This document shows positions 58,522 through 64,000 of a stretch of 64,000 bases of DNA, piece by piece. The notes below the pieces were generated by a model, which had not been told where the DNA came from, did no database searches, and saw nothing but the letters and a program-made list of their open reading frames with translations. The stretch is from Paludibacter jiangxiensis (GTDB lineage Bacteria > Bacteroidota > Bacteroidia > Bacteroidales > Paludibacteraceae): positions 868,001-932,000 of the forward strand of contig NZ_BDCR01000001.1 of the NCBI RefSeq assembly GCF_001618385.1, read 5' to 3'. Each line of letters starts with the position of its first letter. The first letter of the stretch is position 1. Position numbers and translations under genes: made by a program.

Positions 58522-60711
58522 ATGACAATAACCGAGATGCAAAATACCGCTACCCAGATTTTGGTGCACCTCAAGAACCGACGTCTGAAACAGGCTATCG
58601 ATGCGCTGCGTAGTTGGCTTCAGGATGTTCATCTGCTCGAATATGTCGATAGCGTTGATGAACTGGAGAACAACTATCGGCTTATGCTCCAGTATGCCGT
58701 CGACGGGGTGAACGATCCTCAGCGGGAACTCGTGTATCACAACCTCGTCAAAAAGGCCTTTTTACTTACCGATACTATCAGGGAAGAACTGTTCACCAAA
58801 TTTTCAAGCGGGTACGATTACTCACAAATTCGTTATTACCGATCCCAGCTGAGAAGCCTGCGGGCCATTGTTCATTCATTAGAGGAACAATCAACCAATA
58901 AAGTGGTGGCGTTTCTGATCGAAGAGGGGCTCAATCAGCAAAGCAATCGCAAAGAGCAAATCGCCTTGCATGAACAAACCCGCCTGGAAATGTTCCGCTC
59001 GTTATGGCTGATTCAGGAAGTGGATGCCGACAGCTTCAAACTCCTGCTTGCAAGTGATACTATCGATCCGGTTGACAAATCATTTGCCATTTCGGCTCTG
59101 ACACTCAATTTAGTTCGCCAGTTTAATGCCGAACGAATAGGTTTGCTGGCTGATGCATGCATGCACAAGCAGCCTGAGGTTCGTCTGCGCGCACTGGTCG
59201 GACTGGCACTCGCGCTGGCTATTTACAATGCACGATTGCCATTTTATGACGGTATCCGGCAACGTCTTGCGTTGTTGAGTGATGATCCGAAGTTTGCGAA
59301 GGCATTGGTTACCATTATCATTCAGTTTGCAAGGACATCGGAGACAGATAAAATCTCGCAAAAGATGCAGCAGGAAATATTGCCCGAAATGATGAAGCTG
59401 GCTCCTCAGGTGAAAGATAAAATCGATTTCGACAACATGTCTTCGGCTGAAGAATGGGAAGATAAAAATCCTGAATGGCAGGATCTTATTGAAAAAAGTG
59501 GGGTGGGCGACAAGCTTCGTGAAATGAGCGAGCTGCAGCTGGAAGGAGCTGATGTCTACATGAATACTTTTGCTCAATTGAAACATTATCCGTTCTTCAA
59601 CGAGCTACCTAACTGGTTTTTGCCGTTCGATACAGGCCATTCCACTGTAGTAGATCTTTTTGCGGAAAATAACCAGATGATGCAGTTGCTCCTGAACAAT
59701 GCCTATCTCTGCAACTCCGATAAATATTCACTGGCAATCAGTATGAAGCAAATAGCCGAATCGCAGCGAAAATCGATGATGCAGGCTTTCAAATTGGAGG
59801 CTGAACAGATTGACGAACTCAAAAAATCGGATCTGAATATGGAGACGGAAACGTACGAACGTCAGGTTTCCAACCAGTATATTCAGGATCTTTACCGTTT
59901 CTTCAAGTTGTTTGCTTACCGGAACGATTTCATGCCGGTGTTCAACTGGGCATTGAGGTTTCATTCTTGTTGGTTTTTCGATATGCTCGATTTGTCGGAA
60001 GAACAGCAGTTACAAATAGCCGAATATTATTTTGCCAAAGGATATTATGGCGAAGCTTTTGCCCTGTTTGAGAAGCTCTCAAAAGCAGATGTCGATGCCG
60101 GGCTTTTCCAGAAGATGGGTTATTGCCGTCAGCAAACCGCTGATTTTGGACAAGCACTGGAGTACTACCTGCGGGCTGAGGCTTTATTGCCCGAACAGTT
60201 GTGGCTGACACGAAAAATCGCCTTTTGCAACAAAATGCTTCGCAATTACGATGAGGCTCTCGATTATTATAAGCGTGCCGAAGTTCTCGATCCTGAAAAC
60301 CGGAATATACAGTTGCAGATCGGGCATCTTTTCGTGCAGGAAAAACGTTATGCCGAAGCCTTGAACTACTATTTTAAGGTCGAGTTGGCTACTTCTACTC
60401 CTAAAGTGTGGAGAGCGATTGCCTGGTGTTCGTTTCTTAGCGGGAAGTTCCGTCAGGCGGAAAATTATTACGCCAAGATTATTGAGCAGAAGCCTACGAA
60501 ACTCGATTATCTGAATGCAGGACATGTAGCGTGGTCGCAGCAGAAACGGAACGACGCTTTGCAGTTGTATGCCAAAAGCGTTCAGCTTTTCCGTCTGGAT
60601 GACGACGATTTCTACAAGGCTTTCGATCAGGACGTTCCCCAGCTTCTTGCTTCGGGTATCTCCAAAGAGGAAATTCCGTTGATGATGGATAAATTGAGGT
60701 ATATGATATAA
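58522..60711 (+). CDS. Tetratricopeptide-repeat protein
   Basis: This 729-residue soluble protein has an alpha-helical N-terminal region with no recognised catalytic motif and HEAT/ARM-like stretches (VRLRALVGLALALAIYN near residue 225). TPR repeats lie at about 495-690 (ALFEKLSKADVDAGLFQKMGYCRQQTADFGQALEYYLRAEALLP, and DYYKRAEVLDPENRNIQLQIGHLFVQEKRYAEAL). No signal peptide is present. It is probably a scaffold; partners are unknown. It ends 24 bases before the inverted-repeat element. Confidence 0.85.
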   Translation: MTITEMQNTATQILVHLKNRRLKQAIDALRSWLQDVHLLEYVDSVDELENNYRLMLQYAVDGVNDPQRELVYHNLVKKAFLLTDTIREELFTKFSSGYDYSQIRYYRSQLRSLRAIVHSLEEQSTNKVVAFLIEEGLNQQSNRKEQIALHEQTRLEMFRSLWLIQEVDADSFKLLLASDTIDPVDKSFAISALTLNLVRQFNAERIGLLADACMHKQPEVRLRALVGLALALAIYNARLPFYDGIRQRLALLSDDPKFAKALVTIIIQFARTSETDKISQKMQQEILPEMMKLAPQVKDKIDFDNMSSAEEWEDKNPEWQDLIEKSGVGDKLREMSELQLEGADVYMNTFAQLKHYPFFNELPNWFLPFDTGHSTVVDLFAENNQMMQLLLNNAYLCNSDKYSLAISMKQIAESQRKSMMQAFKLEAEQIDELKKSDLNMETETYERQVSNQYIQDLYRFFKLFAYRNDFMPVFNWALRFHSCWFFDMLDLSEEQQLQIAEYYFAKGYYGEAFALFEKLSKADVDAGLFQKMGYCRQQTADFGQALEYYLRAEALLPEQLWLTRKIAFCNKMLRNYDEALDYYKRAEVLDPENRNIQLQIGHLFVQEKRYAEALNYYFKVELATSTPKVWRAIAWCSFLSGKFRQAENYYAKIIEQKPTKLDYLNAGHVAWSQQKRNDALQLYAKSVQLFRLDDDDFYKAFDQDVPQLLASGISKEEIPLMMDKLRYMI

Positions 60712-60734
60712 ACAAGCCAACTTGTCAAAAAATA

Positions 60735-60848
60735 GCACACGGATTTCACGGAATATACGGAATTAAACTATATCTAAATTATAGATATTCAAGATAAAGT
60801 GAAATACACGTTCAGTGTTTATCTGTTTTGTCTGTGAAATCCGTGTGC
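60735..60848. repeat. GCACACGGA-type inverted-repeat element, copy 2
   Basis: A 114-bp element whose terminal 18-bp arms pair with one mismatch (GCACACGGATTTCACGGA against the complement of TCTGTGAAATCCGTGTGC). Inside is a partial repeat of the arm, ATATACGGAAT. Same family as 9354-9455, here between the TPR gene and the convergent two-module gene. Confidence 0.75.
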
Positions 60849-60869
60849 TGTACTGCCTTCTCAGATATC

Positions 60870-62456
60870 TTACCGTTTGCTGTACCACGGAATGCACTTG
60901 CCACAGGTGTCGTAGCCGTCGTTCAGTGCATCTTTCAGCACAAAATAACCCACTTTGTTTATTTCATTCATTTCATCCAGTTCGTCGCAATAGATGCGGT
61001 GAACCTCTTTCGTGTGTGTATTGGCGATGAATCCGGGCTGAGGAGTTGTGTTTTTCTGCAACTCTTTGATGTCCAGGTTGAGGGCAATGCGTACTTCGTT
61101 GTCGGTTGTGATTAATTCCTCCGGAGCAATCAGAGCATGGTATCCAAGCGACTCAATATTGATGTCCACTACTTTCGGACAAAGGACGATGGCATGGATA
61201 TGCGACTTTATCATATCAATGATCCAGCCTTTTACGATTGCGACAGCTGCGTCGGTAAGATTTTCTACAAATGAATCTCCGAAATCGAAATCAACGTCGA
61301 TCTGTTCCACTTCTCCCATCACTTCCATCTGATCGTTCAAGTAAATTCTTCCCTCAATATTTTTGAGAGTCACGGCGATATTATCTGTTACATTGACCAG
61401 TGTCTGATCGATGGCTGAGGTGGACGATTTTCCTAGTAGTCCCCACAGAACTTCGGTAGTTGTGGTGATGTCGGTCTTGATGTTCAGCCAAACATCAACG
61501 CCCATTTGCGTGTCAAAGATGGAGAACCGTTCGCCGGTCAAAATATTGATATTCGGCTTTACGAAATTGATGGTCGCTCCATAGTTCATCTTAGTATTGC
61601 AAAACGTGGTGTCGACATCAATCGCCCCAAGCGTGGCAACCTGAAGTACTCTTTCTGCAACATCAATCACATCGTTGACAAAATTCTGCACTTTATCCAA
61701 CTGGTCGGTTTTGGATTTGGTAATGTAATGAGGTTTAATGGTAAACAGCCACCAGAAATCGATAACCTGCTGTATGGTACTTTCCGTTATTGCCATGTTA
61801 TAGTCTGCTGTCCGGTTAAACTGAATGGCATTAAAATCGCCGGCAGTATCTTCAAACAGATCAATTCCTGCGCGAAACCATGAGTTGTCAATAATTTTGC
61901 CATCTACACGATTTACCGGCATCTGATGTGTTTCAGGAACACCGGGTACCTTCAAATCGAAGATGGAGAGCGGAATCGACACCGTTTCCATTTGGTGCAG
62001 CAATTCGTGCTGAACAATGTACTTGATCACGTCGTTGATGCGTTTGAGAGATGCTTCGTCCAGATCGAAATCATCGTTCAGGCTGATGGAGGTAATTTCG
62101 GCTTCCTTCAGGTCAAGTGAGAGTTTGTGATGGGCATTGTCGTACACAATTTTGGTTTGAGCGTCGATGTCGGCATCAAACTCAATTTCGACGCTTCCTA
62201 ACAAGTAGAAAATCATCTGTGTATTCAGAATCAGATTGGCAGTGTCTTCTGCCACAAAATCAAGAAGTGGCGGACTGGTCAGTTTGGCTTTGCACGTTAC
62301 TCCGGCAAAGTTGGTTAGTGTTGGCGGTAGTTCGTCTGAATGAAATTTGAATACCTTTTTGATGTAGAAAAGCCCTTTATAATAGAGGGCGGCCAGCGCT
62401 TTATTAAATACCTCTTCCTTGATTTGCAACGCAATGTCATAGCCTCCGGTGTACAT
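60870..62456 (-). CDS. Unknown two-module protein: possible TULIP-like domain plus C-terminal Zn-ribbon-like motif
   Basis: This 528-residue protein has no signal peptide. Residues 1-470 are rich in alternating amphipathic strands. They open with IALQIKEEVFNKALAALYYKGLF, which I find reminiscent of bacterial TULIP (BPI/P47-like) lipid-binding folds; this is a guess. The last 50 residues form EVHRIYCDEL, then GYFVLKDALNDGYDTCGKC, a His/Cys-CxxC pattern like small zinc-binding modules of Ada or nuclease tails. The start at 62456 is fixed by AGGAGGT five bases upstream (62461-62467), a Shine-Dalgarno rarely this strong in Bacteroidetes. Confidence 0.65.
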   Translation of the reverse strand: MYTGGYDIALQIKEEVFNKALAALYYKGLFYIKKVFKFHSDELPPTLTNFAGVTCKAKLTSPPLLDFVAEDTANLILNTQMIFYLLGSVEIEFDADIDAQTKIVYDNAHHKLSLDLKEAEITSISLNDDFDLDEASLKRINDVIKYIVQHELLHQMETVSIPLSIFDLKVPGVPETHQMPVNRVDGKIIDNSWFRAGIDLFEDTAGDFNAIQFNRTADYNMAITESTIQQVIDFWWLFTIKPHYITKSKTDQLDKVQNFVNDVIDVAERVLQVATLGAIDVDTTFCNTKMNYGATINFVKPNINILTGERFSIFDTQMGVDVWLNIKTDITTTTEVLWGLLGKSSTSAIDQTLVNVTDNIAVTLKNIEGRIYLNDQMEVMGEVEQIDVDFDFGDSFVENLTDAAVAIVKGWIIDMIKSHIHAIVLCPKVVDINIESLGYHALIAPEELITTDNEVRIALNLDIKELQKNTTPQPGFIANTHTKEVHRIYCDELDEMNEINKVGYFVLKDALNDGYDTCGKCIPWYSKR

Positions 62457-62680
62457 GTTGACCTCCTTTTTTAAGGATTGATAATCAGGGTTTATGAATG
62501 ACGCACCAGTAAACTTCCCGTTTGCCTGGAGCATTTATAGAGACTTAAGAATATGCAAATCAAGAGTTATTCGCACCACTTTTACAGGCTAAACAGTATC
62601 AACCGCATCAACCGCATGGAGGAACAACTTTACAAATATAGTATTAGAATCAGGCTTTTATTCCTGTCGGTCGGATAATT

Positions 62681-62721
62681 AAAAAGCCGCTGCAACAATA
62701 GATTGTTACAACGGCTTCGAT
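62681..62721. repeat. Duplicated 41-bp hairpin, left copy
   Basis: Matches 63362-63402 at 39 of 41 positions. Stem AAGCCG/CGGCTT continues through a C-A mismatch into TG-AACAAT pairing; TATTTTT follows on the plus strand. Probably a terminator; it lies beyond the 3' end of the small lipoprotein gene. Confidence 0.7.
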
Positions 62722-62762
62722 ATTTTTCTATCAGGAACGAGCTTTAGCTTATCATTCTATGA

Positions 62763-63302
62763 TTATGGTTTATATACTACTTTCTCGAAAAGATTGATAA
62801 TTTCTTCATGAGAATAGATTCTCATATTAATTCTTTTGTAATAGTCTGTTTTTATTAAATGCACCATGAGATTTTTGCAAACAAACTCTATGGTGTCTTT
62901 ATTAAAAATGACTTGAAATGTATTGTGTTCATTTTTTTTAGGTCTTGTTATATTATTTCTGAGTGAGTAAAATAAGTTTTCAAAATTTAAGGTATCTCTT
63001 TGGTTATAAGTATATAACTTTTGAGGGAGAGTCTTTGTTGTATTTGCTAAAGGTAAGTTTTCTAATCTTGATTGAATGAAGACAGAGTCATTCTTCTTAA
63101 AAATAGTATTGTATTCTATTGTGTAGTCAAAGCATGCGCCAATGGAAGCTGTTAAATAGAGCGTATCTCCATTGTTCATTTTTTCAGAAAAACGGTATAT
63201 GTCTCTTTCTAGGCTGAATGTTGATAATTGTCTTTTATTATTCGGCTTTTGAGAGCATCCGAAGAATATGAACATAACGAATAAAATGGGAAATAATTTC
63301 AT
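62763..63302 (-). CDS. Small AT-rich lipoprotein of unknown function
   Basis: This 179-residue predicted lipoprotein has signal MKLFPILFVMFIFFGC (C16). The mature part is rich in Asn, Lys, Phe and Tyr (FSEKMNNGDTLYLTASIGACFDYTIEYNTIFKKNDSVF). Base composition is visibly more AT-rich than its neighbours. The gene lies exactly between two near-identical 41-bp hairpins, so it looks inserted next to htpG. It has a full consensus promoter at 63319-63349. No family recognised. Confidence 0.75.
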   Translation of the reverse strand: MKLFPILFVMFIFFGCSQKPNNKRQLSTFSLERDIYRFSEKMNNGDTLYLTASIGACFDYTIEYNTIFKKNDSVFIQSRLENLPLANTTKTLPQKLYTYNQRDTLNFENLFYSLRNNITRPKKNEHNTFQVIFNKDTIEFVCKNLMVHLIKTDYYKRINMRIYSHEEIINLFEKVVYKP

Positions 63303-63318
63303 TTTGTGGAATTTGAAG

Positions 63319-63349
63319 CAAATATAATTCGTATTCAGCTCTTTACCAA
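63319..63349 (-). promoter_or_regulatory. Promoter of the small lipoprotein gene
   Basis: On the minus strand, TTG (63347-63349), 20 bases, TATATTTG (63319-63326), 17 bases before the start codon. Confidence 0.7.
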
Positions 63350-63361
63350 GCGATGTATATA

Positions 63362-63402
63362 AAAAAGCCGCTGCAACAAAAGATTGTTGCAACGGCTTCG
63401 AT
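63362..63402. repeat. Duplicated 41-bp hairpin, right copy (htpG terminator)
   Basis: Stem AAGCCG(C)TGCAACAA/TTGTTGCA(A)CGGCTT, followed on the minus strand by an extended T-run; 22 bases beyond the htpG stop, so it is the natural terminator of htpG. Confidence 0.8.
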
Positions 63403-63423
63403 GTATAAACAAAGAATGGGTTC

Positions 63424-64000
63424 TTATTTCATCAGCTGGATGCTGCGTTTTACGAAATTGCTCAACGCTTCACCTTTCAGCAGATTGTTGGCCAACAGTG
63501 CCAGGTCGATCAACTGACGCACTTCAGGATTGTTGACCGCATAGTTCGATACCACTGCTTTTTTGCTTTCGGTGGCTTCGCTGCTTTGCTTGTCGATGGC
63601 TTCAAGCTCTTCTTTTTCTGCCTGAGGAATCTCCTCGTCTTTTTTGCCTTTATGCGATTCTTTCAGCGCATCACGACGTGTTTTAAGTTCCTGCAGTTTA
63701 GCTTCAAAAGGAGCAAGTTCGGCAATGCACTTTGTCTCTTCATCTTTCAACACCTTGTCAACCAATGGGTGAGCTGTGTTGACCACTAGGTTGTAACTGT
63801 CGGGCATTTCGCCATAGAAACTCATCATACCGCCGCCCTGCATGGCCGACATTTCCTTCATACGACGCATAAACTCGTTCTGAGTTACTACCAGCGGTTG
63901 TGCTTCGGCACCAATGTTTTCGAAGGTAACGATAAATTCCGTTTTGTCGAGTTTCGGAAGCTGAGAACTGAATACGGTTGTCAATGATTCGCGTTGCAAA
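63424..64000 (-). CDS. htpG: Chaperone HtpG (Hsp90), C-terminal part
   Basis: The frame is open to the right edge and gives 191 residues of the C-terminal end of Hsp90/HtpG. The middle-to-C-terminal region includes QNEFMRRMKEMSAMQGGGMMSFYGEMPDSYNLVVNTAHPLV and the dimerisation end NPEVRQLIDLALLANNLLKGEALSNFVKRSIQLMK. The charged stretch with EEIPQAEKEELEAIDK is the family's variable insert. The ATPase domain lies outside the window. Confidence 0.93.
   Translation of the reverse strand, partial: LQRESLTTVFSSQLPKLDKTEFIVTFENIGAEAQPLVVTQNEFMRRMKEMSAMQGGGMMSFYGEMPDSYNLVVNTAHPLVDKVLKDEETKCIAELAPFEAKLQELKTRRDALKESHKGKKDEEIPQAEKEELEAIDKQSSEATESKKAVVSNYAVNNPEVRQLIDLALLANNLLKGEALSNFVKRSIQLMK

Overview
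The window is a 64 kb chromosomal segment from a member of the Bacteroidota, most likely order Bacteroidales (I cannot name a genus). The lineage call rests on several signs. Promoters carry the Bacteroidetes -7 box TAnnTTTG, in the best cases with TTG 19-20 bases upstream, while Shine-Dalgarno sequences are nearly absent. There is a FecR/ECF-sigma pair with CarboxypepD_reg-like surface proteins, and there are DUF4270, DUF4105/Lnb, DUF2490 and DUF4956 families, a LytTR/LytS pair and a single-domain GT5 starch-synthase-like protein. No phage, insertion sequence, integrase or CRISPR array is visible; the window looks like ordinary core chromosome with scattered accessory repeats.

Layout. 1-9.3 kb: MFS exporter (cut by the left edge), aldo/keto reductase, tricorn-like protease, aminotransferase, DUF2156 protein, pheS. 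9.4-15.6 kb: second MFS exporter, membrane acyltransferase, an OhrR-type regulator next to a nitroreductase, asnA, M48 protease. 15.9-22.3 kb: a carboxyltransferase subunit that has lost its biotin lysine, then a minus-strand block of two paralogous carboxypeptidase-like proteins around an ECF sigma/FecR pair. 22.8-30.2 kb: DJ-1 protein, ketopantoate reductase, LptD-like protein, DUF721, CCA-adding enzyme, TraB protein. 30.8-37.5 kb: DUF4270 lipoprotein, degenerate starch synthase and degenerate alkaline phosphatase, Lnb-like protein, iron alcohol dehydrogenase. 37.8-44.5 kb: small lipoprotein, tRNA-Thr(CGT), then a VTC polyphosphate polymerase / DUF4956 / DUF2490 / beta-helix lipoprotein operon next to a LytS/LytTR two-component system. 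44.6-52.4 kb: glyS, amidase, Omp85-type barrel, thrC, hisIE, hisA, thioredoxin-like protein, MBL hydrolase. 52.6-60.7 kb: prmC, recX, DUF59, Q/N-rich repeat lipoprotein, lpxH, rdgB, Crp/Fnr regulator, lipoprotein, TPR protein. 60.9-64 kb: an unusual two-module protein, a small AT-rich lipoprotein gene between duplicated hairpins, and the 3' end of htpG.

The strongest unexplained signal is a 228-bp element present twice (922-1149 and 22563-22790). The two copies align without a single gap at roughly 80% identity (hand count). Their differences are concentrated in helices, where changes on one strand are matched by compensating changes on the other, while loops and internal junctions are identical. 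That is the signature of a conserved folded RNA (or DNA) and not of a protein gene. Both copies sit between divergent genes in the same orientation. Other points of interest are the surface polyphosphate/beta-helix module with its promoter-overlapping palindrome and His/Met-rich sensor kinase, a recurrent leader motif in which the start codon lies inside an inverted repeat, and several enzyme homologues that have lost catalytic or cofactor residues.

Start sites were moved downstream from the longest possible frame wherever the longer frame began inside a -7 box or before a clear signal peptide. Nothing here was checked by database search; family names come from recognition of sequence motifs.
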